Source: Arcuatula senhousia
Lineage: Eukaryota > Mollusca > Bivalvia > Mytilida > Mytilidae
Length of the DNA: 64,000 nt
NCBI GenBank assembly: GCA_963971305.1
Contig: OZ020314.1
Coordinates: 186,001-250,000, forward strand
Direction of reading: 5' to 3'
Below the pieces are notes generated by a model. The model worked only from the letters and a program-made list of their open reading frames with translations. It searched no databases and was not told the origin of the DNA. Positions 33,024-46,600 of the stretch are shown here, one piece after another; position 1 is the stretch's first letter; every line of letters begins with the position of its first letter. Made by a program: the position numbers and the translations under genes.

Positions 33024-34625
33024 TTAAAACCTTGGTTATTATGTACATATGTATTGTAACAATAAAGTCCTTACTTCAAAACCTTGGTAATTATGTACAT
33101 TTGTATTGTTACTAAAAAGTCCTTACTTCAAAACCTTGGTTTTTATGTACATATGTATTGTTACAATAAAATACTTACTTCATAACCTTGGTTATTATGT
33201 ATATATGTATTGTTACAATAAAATCCTTACTTCAAAACCAATTATATACATATGTATTGTTTTAATAAAGTCCTAACTTCAAAATCTTGGTTATTATGTA
33301 CATATGTAGTGTTACAATAAAGTCCTTGCTTCAAAACCTAGATTATTATGTACATATGTATGGTTACAATAAAGTCCTGACTTCAAAACCCTGGTTATTA
33401 TGTACATATATATAGTTACAATAAAGTCCTTACTTCAAAACCTTGCTTATTATTTACATATGTATTGTTACAATAAAGTCCGTACTTTAAAACCTTGGTT
33501 ATTATGTATATATGTATTATTACAATAAATTCCTTACTTCCAAACCTTGTTTATAATGTACATATTTATTGTTACAAAACCTTCTTACTTCAAAACCTTG
33601 GTTATTATGTACATTTGAAATGTAACAATAAAGTCCTTACTTCAAAACCTTGGTGATTCTGTACATATGTGTTGTAACAATAAAGTCCTTACTTCTAAAC
33701 CTTGGTTATTATGTACATATGTATTGTTACAATAAATTCCTTACTTCAAAACCTTGGTTATTACGTAAATATGTATTGTTACAATAATGTCCTAACTTCA
33801 AAACCTTGGTTATTATGCACATATGTATCATTACAATAAAGTCCTTACTTCAAAACCTTGAGTATTGTGTACTTATGTATAGTTACAAAAAACTCCTTAC
33901 TTCAAAACCTTGGTTATTATGTACATATGTATTGTTACAAAAAACTCCTTATTTCAAAACCTTGGTTATTTTGTACATATGTATTGTTACAAAAAACTTC
34001 TTACTTCCAAACCTTGTTTATAATGTACATATTTATTGTTACAATAAACTCCTTACTCCAAAACCTTGGTTATTAATGTACATTTGTATTGTTAAAATAA
34101 AGTCCTGACTTCAAAACCTTGGTTATTATGTACATATGTATTGTTACAATAAAGTCCTGACTTCAAAACCTTGGTTATTATGTACATATATATTGTTACA
34201 ATAAAGTCCATCCTCCAAAACCTTGGTTATTATGTACATATGTATTGTAACAATAAAGTTGTAACTTCAAAACCTTGGTTATTATGTACATATGTATTGT
34301 TACAATAAAGTCCTAACTTCAAAACCTTGGTTTTTATGTACATATGTATTGTAACAATAAAGTTGTTACTTCAAAACCTTGGTTATCATGTACATATGTA
34401 TTGTTATAATAAAGTCCTTACTTCAAAACCTTGGTTATTATGTACATATGTATTGTTATAATAAAGTCCTTACTTCAAAACCTTGGTTATTATGTACATA
34501 TGTATTGTAACAATAAAGTCCTAACTTCAAAACCTTGGTTATTAATGTACATGTGTATTGTTAAAATAAAGTCCTGACTTCAAAACCTTGGTTATTATGT
34601 ACATATGTATTGTTACAATAAAGTC
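33024..34625 (+). repeat. 52-bp minisatellite array, right block (about 31 units)
   Basis: Same unit and period as 25770-26775, many copies near-identical. The first unit completes the one interrupted at 27690. The overlapping ORFs are repeat artefacts. Confidence 0.9.
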
Positions 34626-35566
34626 CTTTTTAATAAAACTTATCAAAAAACATGTGTACATGAACATTGCTATGATAAAGTCTTTTACAGAATATCTTGA
34701 AATTAGGTAGTGTCAATCTTGAAATAACAAAATCACACTATAAAATCAGCATCAATTCAGTTTTCTCATCTAGTTTTCACCAAAAACGTTTTTCCTTTAA
34801 GTGGTTGAAATTAAACAGCTTAAATTTTGGGTGCTTTTTCATTTTTGGTGTAGAAAAAATATGGAAACTGAAAATTGAAAAGTTTCAACCCAAAAATTAT
34901 CTGCCTCATCCACTTGACATTCAATGAAAAAAAATTAACTCGGTTGTTTTATTTTTAAAGATTTTCTGGTTAATAGAAATGTGGGTACAATTAATTTCTC
35001 ATAAGCATGCAGTTTCCTTTTTATATTGTTACAATAAATACAGTACAAAGACTATCACAGGTCACAATAGGTCATAAAATATAGCTACAAGAAAGTGTGA
35101 TATGTGTATATCATATGTATACAATTACTATAACTTTATGCATACATTCATGACATTGTTAGAATAATTACAATAACTTTTTCCTTAAAGTACAAAATAT
35201 GTATTTGAAAAAAATATAGAAAAGTGTATAAGTGTCTGTCATTGATTAACACCATTCATATAATCATAAAATATAAATAATTCAAATAATCAAAATGTGA
35301 CCAATAATTTCAGTTTATGCTGAATGAGAAACATGTGACAATAAATCTGTGTTTGATTTGGTGCGTAGTTTCTTTACATCATGTAAGTGAAACATGAAAG
35401 TATTAAAGGATTGTAACATGAAAGTATTAAAGGTTTGTAACGATCAGAAACAAATTCATGTTCCAATACCTTACACAGTTTTTATCCTGTCATTTTTGCA
35501 ATAAACAACTTAACATCAAGATATAAATTGTATATTCAGTCTAAAATATGTTTATGCTATGAATAT
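34626..35566. other. 3' flank of the Ig-HEPN-STAND-ANK gene
   Basis: AT-rich and presumably including the 3' UTR of the minus-strand gene. A TTTATT (AATAAA on the minus strand) occurs near 34950 as one possible polyA signal. I see no other gene. The plus-strand ORF at 34697-34927 is unsupported. Confidence 0.4.
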
Positions 35567-37656
35567 TCAATTGACAGATTGGTATTTTTGTAAAAGTTCT
35601 ACAATGTCTAGTCGTCTTGGTCCCCGTGATAGTCTTGCTGCATCAATTGGAGAATCCCCATGATTTACTTTTCCTCCATTCTCAAGCAGGAATTTTACAA
35701 CATCATAATGTCCTCTCCATGAGGCGGCATACAGAGGTGATTCATTATCCTTGGTACAGAGGTTCACATCCCCAGCATGTTCAACCAAGAAAGACACAAT
35801 ATCAAGATGGCCTTCCCATGCTGCAGTGTACAAAGGTGATTCATTATACTCATCACAGAGGTTCACATCCCCACCATGGTTAACCAGGTGTATTACAATA
35901 TCAAGGTGTCCCATCTCTGATGCTGCAGTCAATGGTGTGTAGTAAGGTTCATTTTCAGGGTTAACTATTCCATTCATCTCTAAAAGAATCTTAACAGCAG
36001 ACATGTTACCAACATAACATGCTGCTGTTAGTGGTGTATGCTGTCTATGAACATTAAAAACAGGATCCATACCATCACCCACTGCTGATACATTTACAGC
36101 ATTACTTTCTGTATACTTCAATAAAACCTGTAAAACATCATCATTACCACTGTACACTGCCAAGGTAAGTAACTGTGATTGTTCTGATAGGTCAGATCCA
36201 ATAACAGATGTCACTGTATCATGTTCACTGAGGACATAATCTATGATACACTGTAAAAGATGACTGTGGCCATAGTATATAATAAAGCTGATAATACGTA
36301 TGGAATAATAATTATAGTCATATTGCCCTAACAACAGATCCTGACGTTGTGCTTCATCATAATTCCGAGTACCCTCTTCCTTGTTTGCTGCCATCTTTTC
36401 ACTCTGTTGTGTTATGTGGCGTGTATTACCTTTCATTACTGTAAGGAACATTTCTTTAAATTGTTGATATGACAACTGATTCTTTAGAACGTCCATGAAG
36501 ACATCAATAAATTGTCTATGTGACAGAGTAGGGTTGGTAAATACATCATACAGCTTTCCATCATTTATATCTTTCAACAGTCGGTCAGCTAAAATTGGAT
36601 ACATGTCTTCTGTGACTTCAATACTGAGTTGATCAACTGATTCTGCTCCAGATATAACAAGTTTGTTCCGAACAAATGTACTGGACATGTATTCTATCAT
36701 GAGTTCTACATGTTTTTTTCCAAATTGGTAAGCAACAATTTCATATATGGAGTCGTGAATAAATGTGTAGTGGTCACCATATTTAGTGAGGTATGTTCCA
36801 GATAAATGTTGTAGTGCTTGGTTTATCTGACTGTTAGTTGGGTTGGCAGAATCACTGCATGAGTCAAAGATGGCATATGTTAATTCCTTATTGATGGATG
36901 TCAAAGGTTTGTTCAAACTTGATATTTTCTTGGAGTTCATCATACAGAGGACCAAAACTGCATATTGTGTTTTCTGGAATTCAGCCATTTTGTCCAGTTC
37001 ATCTTTAACACATTCCAGTGGGTGATCAAAAAAAGCTTTTGGATTCTTTAAATATTGATCTGATGCTGCAAAAATTCTACATAACAATGGAAACATAAAA
37101 TGACAATTCTCAAATGATAGATTATCAAACTTTTCCCTAACATCTTTGTTTGTACAATGGTTTTTAAATATATTTATCTTATCAGATACAGTTAACTGGT
37201 TTGACTTACTCTCAACATCAATAACATTTTCTAGTACAAAACTACCAACTTTGTAAGCCTGATGATACACTAATGTTCTACTAGTACAAATAAGTTTTGA
37301 TTGTTTACCTATTGCTGACAAAATACTGGTTTTAATGTTATTTAATTTGTTATATAATGAAACATCAAGAGAAAAAACACCTATCACATCATCAAGTACA
37401 AACACCTGAGATACAGACTTGTCACCAAACTGTATAATGTCCTCTAGTTGACAAATCGGTACCACTTCAAATTTTTGTTTCTGGTATTCCAGTGCTATAT
37501 GTCTTGCAATACTTGTCTTCCCAGCTCCAGGACCTCCTATTATTGTCACAACCTGATGTTGGCTGACTTTATCTGTAACTTCTTTTACAGCTGCTGTTTC
37601 ACTGTAGAACACCAAATCGTCTGCTGCCCATGCATCTAGCTGAGTGATCTGGCCAT
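35567..37656 (-). CDS. Exon 6: STAND NTPase and ankyrin repeats
   Basis: This long terminal exon has acceptor CATTTTTTTCAG at 37657, phase 1, and a TGA stop at 35567-35569. It encodes VVTIIGGPGAGKTSIARHIA (Walker A), SQVFVLDDVIG (Walker B) and KLICTSRTLV (sensor-like). A helical winged-helix-like region follows (FIHDSIYEIVAYQFGKKHVE), then about six ankyrin repeats with TPLTAASEMGHLDIV and SPLYTAAWEGHLDIV consensus. The ATPase resembles animal nSTAND families. Ankyrin repeats at the C-terminus are the probable ligand sensor, as LRRs are in NLRs. The ATG upstream of the acceptor is intronic. Confidence 0.9.
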
Positions 37657-40600
37657 CTGAAAAAAATGCAAAATATATAAATGCTTGCTGCCCCACAACT
37701 ATGCCATGAGTTAAATATAAAGTTTATAGCAATCACCTGACTAGAAATATGATTATTATAGGAACACTAAAGTTAACAGACAATGTAAACAACAACACAA
37801 TATCATAACTCATCTGCAAATATTTTCCTGTTCATGTATGAAAAAGTGATGGAATTTAAACAATAGTTGGACAGAAAAAAATGGATAATGGTTAACAGGA
37901 AGTAGATGTCTGATAGATCTAAAAAGTATCCCACAATAACTCATGTACATATCAAGCAAGTTGCTGATATTTGGTTCAAATATCAGAAGCCTAGGAGTAT
38001 AAGTTGCTGAATGAAAAGTGTGACAGAATTTTTTAAAATGTTTGGTAAACAAGCAGTATATGTGTAATGGATCCTAAATCATATCTCACTATACATGGTA
38101 TACATACCAAGCTTGTAACTAAATATAAGCAAACTAGGAGTAATGGTTGCAGAGTTATAATCTTACAAAAAGTGTTTTTATTTAACTGCAGGTAAATATC
38201 TGATTGATCTAGAAAGATATCCCACTATGCATCATGTCAATATCAAGCTTGTGACAAAAATTAGATGAGTTATGAGTAAACAAAAAGGGGAAAAGAAAGC
38301 AGGCAGAACTATGGAATCACATAACTACAGACGGACACAGGTAAAACAGTGTGGTTTGGTAGTTGTGTGTTGTTTGTTTTTTTTCTGATGATTTTTGTCT
38401 ACCAATTTTGTTTATCAGGGTTAGAGTTAAGTACTATTCCATATAAGGATCATCATCCGGCAGGGGGTGGCACATTGAAAATTTCCAATTTCAGATTTTG
38501 GGGTATAGATGCATTCATTTTACCATAAAAACAAACCCAATGCAGTTTTTACATCTTTATATGTATTTGGTGCCTAGATATTTTTAGACTGGTTATATAG
38601 GAAAAAAATATGGCAGAAAATTTTCCTGTACTTTTCACTTTACAATATGTAACTAAATTTTGACTGGTAATATCTCCTAAACCCAAGATAGACTGAAATA
38701 TTAAATGGTCAAAACAAAGTTTACTGGGGTTGCTTAACCTAATTCTGTTGAAATTTTTTTGTGTATTTATTATCGATGTGCCACCCTATTAATGGTATCT
38801 GCCTGATTCATAGAAAAAGGATTTTACAACAATATTTGATTGCACCTTTGGTAGACCTTTACTTCTTGCAATCAGAAACATCAACCCAAATAAAGCAACT
38901 AGTTTATACAAAAGTGTTAAACTACACAGGCAATTTGTCTTAACGTTAAATTAATGTTAAGCTCGATTAACACTAATCTAACGTTGAATGTAACACTAAT
39001 TTAATGTTAAATTATTGTTTGTCTAACATTAAATTTTTTAATGTTAATTTAGTGTTAAACATTAACGTTAATTTAGTGTTTAACTTTTTAACGTTAATCC
39101 AGATGTTGAGTAACGTCAAATGTTAAACTGAAGATTGTATTCGTTACAAAGATAGGGTTAAAAAGAAAGACTGGATTACACAGGAAACATGGAAAGAAAT
39201 AGAAAACAGAAGACTAGCTAAAAGCAAAGTAAACAACTCAAAATCAGACAGATTAAGAGAGAGGTTTCAACAGGACTACAACAGAATACATCTGAGTGTC
39301 AAGAAACTCATCAGACAAGATAAAAGAAAATATATGGATAAGATGGCTGAAAATGCAGAGGAAGCAGCAGGAAAAATGCAGCAGGCAAATCTGTATAAGA
39401 TAACACCGCAAATATGTGGTAAATTTAACACAGCATCAGATGTACCAATAAAAAACAAAGATGGTCAAATTTTGACTTCTGAGAAAGACCAAGAGAAGAG
39501 ATGGACTGAACATTTTAAAGAGATTTTAAATAGGCCACCACCAGAAAATGAACCAACAATAGAAGATCCAGAAACTGAGTTAGATATCAGCACTGATCCA
39601 CCAGAAACTGATGAAACTGATGAAATCATTACATCAATTAAAGACCTCAAGAATGGCAAAGCATTGACAACTTAAATGCTGAATTGTTTAAAGAAAACCC
39701 AACCATAACAGCTAATATACTTCTGCCCTTATTTTGTGACATATGGAGACAATCAAAAAATCCAACTGAGTGGAACAAAGGAAATATCATTAAGATACCA
39801 AAGAAAGGTGACCTCAGTAATTGCAATAACTGGAGAGGTATTACTCTACTATTTATACCTAGTAAGATATTAGCAAAGATAATCATCAAAAGAATATCAA
39901 ATGCCATAGACAGTAAACTGAGGAATGAACAAGCAGGATTTCGAAAAGGAAAGGGATGTATTGACCAGATTTTCATTCTTAGGAATATAATAGAGCAATG
40001 TAATGAATGGCAACGACAACTGTATATCAACTTTGTAGACTTCGAAAAAGCTTTTGACAGCCTTCACAGAAACAGCTTATGGAAAATATTACGATTATAT
40101 GGAATTCCAACTCACCTCATCAAACTTGTTCAAGCTTTTTATGAGAACTTTGAATGTTCTGCTGGAAACACTGAGTTCTACTTTCCTGTAAAAACAGGAG
40201 TAAGACAAGGATGTGTAATGTCATCAACACTCTTTGTAATTGCAATCGATTGGATTATGCGCCAAACAACTAACATACCACGTGGCATCATATATGGAAC
40301 ATTCACATTTCTAGAAGACCTCAACTTTGCCGACGATCTAGCTCTATTATCACACACAAATCAACATCTCCAAGAAAAAACATCATGGCTTCAAAAATTC
40401 TCTGGACAAATTAGATTAAAAATCAACATAAAAAAGACAGAAGTTATGGTACTCAACAACAACAGCAATGCATCAGTGCAATTGAATGAAGAAAATCTAA
40501 AGACCTGTGAAACATTTACATATTTGGGTAGTACAGTCAAAACTGATGGAGGAGCAGATACTGATACAAGTAAAATATTAGCAAAAGCAAGAGCTGTGTT

Positions 40601-43600
40601 TAGCAACCTTAATAGAGTCTGGAAATCTAGCCAATACACTAAAAGAACAAAGTTGAAGTTGTACAACAGCTGTGTCTTACCAACTCTGCTTTATGGGTCA
40701 GAATGCTGGCGCATGACAGAAAATGACCAACAAAAACTGTCTACGTTCCATACTAAGAGCCTAAGAAGAATCATGAAAATATTTTGGCCGAACAAGATCT
40801 CAAACGATGAACTTCTTAGAAGATGCCAGGCAGAAGACATGTGCACAATAATAAAGCAGAGACGTTGGAGGTGGATAGGCCATGTCCTAAGAAGAGAGCC
40901 AAGCAACTTAACCAAAACACTGGACACCTGAAGGCAAAAGACGAAGAGGAAGACCAAAGATAACATGGCGGCGCAATGTGGAGGCAGAGATGAAAGATTG
41001 GAACCAAACCTGGGGAAGTCTTCAAAGATTGGCAAATGACAGACAAAAGTGGAAGGACTTCGTTGCTGCCCCACACGCCAGAGGGCGATATGGGCAGTAA
41101 GTAAAGTAAGTAAATGTTAAACTTTAACATAAAATTAACAATCGAAGCTCGATTAACACTAATTTAACGTTAACAAAATTGCCTGTTTACAGGGCTTTCA
41201 TGTTTTTTGCAAAATGACGTTGATTTAAAAATATCATTATTCATACCAGAACAAAACTGTTTTCCAGGAAGATGAAACATTTGACTCGCAAACATTAGAA
41301 CATGTAAATTTCCCATTACAACAAATCGTCATCACTCCTATGGACCAATAATTCTTACCTCTGATATGTTTTGGTATGTGTTGTGGAACTGGCCGAGCCT
41401 CCAGACTTTCTATTCTTGCTTGTTGGTCTTTCTGACTTTTTATTATTTCTTCAACCTCTTGCTGTAAATCTTTTACATTTTTCCTAAATTGTAGGATATC
41501 TTCCACCATTTGACTTCTGATATCTTGGTCAAGTCTTTTGTGTTCTAAACCATTTACTTCAGTAGTTAAGGATCCCTTGCTCAATCTCTGTATTGCCTGT
41601 TGGAGATATTGCAAATCTAAATGCATGAATTATTTGAGGATCTTAAAAGATATGCTTTTGAGATTCAAAGGTAAAGAAATGTCAAGGTCATTTGGTAATT
41701 GACTGAGTGACATTTTCCTATGGACCAACCAAAGTGATTGTTGATTGATTTCTATCTAGCAGATAAGTGCAGATCTTGGTTTGTCTGAGTTCACTCTAGT
41801 TATGACTAGAGTTCACTTGTTGATTTGTGTTGAGTTAATTTTCTGGTGCTGTTCTTGTTAACTTTTGACACATTGGTGCCTCTTTGCTTCTATCATAGTC
41901 ATTGAGAAACAGACTAACCATAAAAGACTGAACACAAATCAATTTTGTAAGTCATCGAGTGTAAAATGAGGTCAAGGTCAGATATCAAGTGACGGATGCA
42001 ATAAGCCTAGTTTAATTCATCATTTCTTGAATATCTGATGCAGAGCTATTATAATTTTCAAGTAATTCATATTTCACTAAACTCTTACAAAAAAAGATCA
42101 CATCAAGTTTCATCAAACTCCATCAAGCGCTTTAAGAGGAGTTGCGCTTATGATGTAGATTGACAGCTCTATCTTGGTTGTTATCATCACTCAACCAGTT
42201 ATGTCTTGGGGTATTTTTCCCCAAATTTATGACATTTTATTGCCCTTTGACATGATTTGTACACTTTTTCTACAACAGCTCTGTCCATTTTGCCCCTTTT
42301 GTAAAATGGTTAGGGACATACATGTATAACCAAAATGCATTAGGAAAATCCCTATGGTGATAAGTTATATTACATCAAAATTTCACAATTCACAGCACTA
42401 TTAAGGATTATCATGTCTATTTTTTTTAAATCTCTTTTATTCTGTCTGACTATGAGCTAAATGTTTTAGGCTTAACACATAGGGTTTTTATACCTTTGTA
42501 ATAGGGACAGTTTTTGTTAAAATATTATTATGTAATTTATTCTTTATTTTTCTGATTTTTTTAAATCAAATTTAGATTTTATTTTTACTTAGTTAAACTA
42601 ATTATATTAAGTGTCAAAATAAGCTTGAGTAAAATTACTTATTAATTGATACTTCTATCTAATTAGGGTTTTAAAGAATAGATGTTTGTTAATTGATTTT
42701 CTTGTAATTTGACATTGAGCTGAGTATTAATTTCAAACTTTTATGAAACTTTGTAAATTAGGGTAAATAATTCAAAATGAGTTCTTTTCAGTCCATCATA
42801 TAAATTCATGGCCCAATCAAAGAAACAGCAGTAAGTTCGTACACATGACATCGTGAAGATTCCACACGTGCTATACGGGGCAGTGGTGACAGACAAACAT
42901 TTTGGCTGCTGACAATGAGTGAGCATCAAACTGAACAAGTCGCCACTTCAGGACATGAACAAGACTGGACCAACCCGCCACCGCAGCAGCATTCAACTAA
43001 AATTTATTGGACTTTCGACACTGTGCTTACTTTTATTCTTTGGACTTTTAAATATTTCATTTGGAATTCTAAACTTTGGACTTTGTGAAATCTTCAACAT
43101 TGAATCATTTTTGTTATTGTTTATAATATTGAATTTTGTTTATATAAATTGTTAAAACTTGTTGTTTTGTCTGATATTAGAATGCCACCCCATGCCCACA
43201 TTGTCCCGTGGGTCTTCGCACTGCTAAACTTATCTTCCCCCTAGGGTGGAGCACGGACTACGCGGTGACAACTTGAATGCTGCAATTTTGGGCAAGCGCA
43301 GGGAAGCCTTATGTAGTCTATAGAGTAGTGATGGTTTTCGCTTTTTTTTTTAGTCTCGACAGAGTGATTTTCCTGTATCCAGTCTGGCAAAAAGCTTTAT
43401 TTTCTATATTACTTTTCAATATTTGTTAACATGAAACACACTTTTATAAATCTCTAGTTTTATTGGCATTTTATATGACCGGCACAAGTTTTATTTATTC
43501 CTTTGCATTTTACTTGACGAATTATTTAGTTAGAGGAGAGAGAATATACAGTACAAACCATTACATATGTGACACTTTTTTACACTTGATTTTACATCTT

Positions 43601-46600
43601 AACCTTTACATCACACTTACATGTAATATTTTAAGGGTTTGACAGCTACTTCATCAAAATTGACCTTCTGGCCTCTCAATTATTGTTACATGTAATTTTA
43701 CATGTAAAGATGTCAACCACTTATAAGTGATGAATGATAAGAGATACAGAAGTATTACATGTAAAACTTCTAGGTAGTTTCTAATTAGTCATGACAGATG
43801 ATTTAACCACAACCACTTAAGATAAAATCAGGTTTGACAGATTTATTGGTGTAATATTGCTGCTGTTAAAATAACATGTAAATGAAGCCTCTCATAGCAA
43901 AAAATTGTAAAGTATTACATTTTTTAAGCTTTGGAAATTAGCATAATTAAGCTACAAAAATTTAATTAACGACAATTAAAAGCTATACATAATTCGAGAC
44001 TTTCATGAGATGAGACTGCATATGTATGTCAGCAAGAACGGATATAGTTGAAACCTATCCATTGGTACTCAAGTAAAAATATATTTAGAAATAATTTGTC
44101 ACAATTTAAAAAAAAAAAAAATTTTTTTAATGAGAATAGCATTCATGCATATATAGCATCCTTAGCAGGTGACAATAATTTCGAAAATTATTTTAAAATT
44201 TTGCCAATTTCAGAAAGTGACAATTAACAACAGTAAATATTGTCTTTATAATGTTCTTTTATGTATTTATCATTTGTGTTTGACTCATTATAATGATATC
44301 TTAGGTGATAAATTGCGCTCAAAATTTAAATTTTAATACAAGGCCATCCAAAGAACAGGCATACATGAAGTTATTAATTCTTTCTTACCTTAATGATGTA
44401 ATTCATAATATAAGACATTATTGATTTTGGTAACTTCTTTACTAAGTACAGTAGATGGGATATGATATAAAACTTGATTTTCTCTTTACCAACATAATAA
44501 TTTGTGTATATTAACTTTAATTGACTTATCAATGGTTTAATACATGTACATTTTTCTTGTTATTTCATGTTGTAACTTTAGAATAAAGAAATAATATAAA
44601 GCTTCAATAGTTTAATAGTTTAGGCCCAGAAACCTGATGTAAGCCAGGCTGCCAAGCCTACTTGGCGACTGAGATTTGTGCCCCAGGTGGTTGAATGTGC
44701 TAATCCCTGTCATCTTGAATTTCTAGGTAGTCAGGCTATAATACAGAAAACCTGACTGCAAACCAAAGTGACACACTGTCTTGGGAAAAACGCCATTCTC
44801 TCGCACTTCAAAGAACCCTGCTGCAGGGAAATTTGTCATTCATCCATTACTATAAAGAGTTCATTTTCTGCCATTTGATGTTGATACTTAATGTAATGTG
44901 TAATGTAATGTAATGCACACCAAAGTAATTTGTTATGTAATGCATTAAATTCCAACATAAGAGTAATGGTAATGGTAATGATAATGTCAAATTTTCTAAA
45001 TAATAGTATTAAATGTGATGCATAACATTGCTACATATATGTAATTGACCCCAGGTCTGCTCTTCTGGAGGGCCTAAGTTCACTCTTGTTTGAGTTGGCA
45101 TTGCTATTTGTCATTCAGATAGGATTTTTTTGTGCTTAGTGGTTCTTGTTTTGTGCTTTTATCTTTTGAAATTTCAGACTTTTGATAGTTGAATGCCCCT
45201 TTGGTACTGCCTTATTGTTTCCTTGGTGCATCAGTAAGTGTTTTTTCTCTTAATTCATAATGCTTTGCCTGCAATATCTGCATTTAATGTTCTTTCAAAA
45301 ACAAGAATGATAATAAGAAATATATATCATCCCTGTTTTTAGCATTAGTTTTCATGACAACACCATTAAGATATTTTTTTACATTGTTATACAAGTCCTG
45401 AAAAATGAGTAATTTATTCTCACTCGCAAAAATTGCTTAAACATGACCTTCTATTTTAAATTGGTCAAAATCTGTTAATGACTTTTTGGTATGCAGATGC
45501 AGAAAAGCCTCAAATAACATCTTCATTATGCTTAGCTTTGCTCGCTTTCTACATCTTTAAAACACAATGTTATTTTGCTATGAGAGGCTTCATTTACATG
45601 TTATTTTAACAGCAGCAATATTACACCAATAAATCTGTCAAACCTGATTTTATCTTAAGTGGTTGTGGTTAAATCATCTGTCATGACTAATTAGAAACTA
45701 CTGTAGAAGTTTTACATGTAATACTTCTGTATCTCTTATCATTCATCACTTATAAGTGGTTGACATCTTTACATGTAAAATTACATGTAACAATAATTGA
45801 GAGGCCAGAAGGTCAATTTTGATGAAGTAGCTGTCAAACCCTTAAAATATTACATGTAAGTGTGATGTAAAGGTTAAGATGTAAAATCAAGTGTAAAAAA
45901 GTGTCACATATGTAATGGTTTGTACTGTACATCATGTATTCATCTATTACTTCATTGGTTAGTATAAATATTTCTCTTATTTGATTGGTCAATGCAAGGA
46001 TTCTGTTCATTCATAAAATTTAATACACAATACACATCAATGGGACGAGTCCATTTTAATCGAAGGGATGTTTCAATCGATTCCATTTTTGTATTGTGTT
46101 CATTAACGTTGAGAGCATCTGCATTTGACCATCCCTTCTTTGCTCACCAATTATTTTGCAAATATTTGAACAATAAACTTTAACAGAGAATAAATCTACT
46201 ATAGTACTTATATATATTGCTTGCCTTTAAACACTTTAGCTCTTTGATTTGTACTAGTTACTAACCTGTTAACTTGTCTGACTACGAGCTAGGAGTTTTG
46301 GGTTTACCACATAAGGTTTTTATACCTTGAATGATTCTATTTTTTGTACTAGTTACTTACCTGGCTGAGCTCAGTCCACATGGTACTGAAGACACTCTGC
46401 TCTATTTGGCAATGCTCAATATGAGCTAGGAGATTCCTATACTTTCTGATACGCTCCACATCATCTTCATCTGATATATCACTGGCCTGTGGAGGGAATC
46501 CCCAACCTCGAGCTGGTAGTGGCACTATCAATGTATTTCTGATCAACTTATAGAGAAGTGAGAAATCAAATGTCGATGACACAGGCAACATTGGTATAGC

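Larger units (their letters stand above)
38925..41187. mobile_element. Small MITE (TA duplication) split by an RTE-like insertion, in intron 5
   Basis: The left end CACAGGCAATTTGTCTTAAC pairs with the right end GTTAACAAAATTGCCTGTT, and TA flanks both sides (38923-38924, 41188-41189). Without the LINE inside, the element would be about 270 bp. It consists of 'TTAACGTTAAATTA' words on both strands. Confidence 0.75.

Noticed and set aside
25770..34625. CRISPR array
   Set aside because: Units are contiguous 52-bp repeats without unique spacers, in eukaryotic DNA.
41616..41617. Alternative acceptor for exon 5 of the immune gene (GCATTTAG)
   Set aside because: It looks stronger, but it puts exon 5 out of phase with exon 4 and introduces a stop, whereas the acceptor at 41597 keeps frame and gives the expected HEPN junction.
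42915..43088. 57-residue small protein gene
   Set aside because: It is a complete ORF, but it sits in an intron among probable retroelement debris and has no recognised motif.
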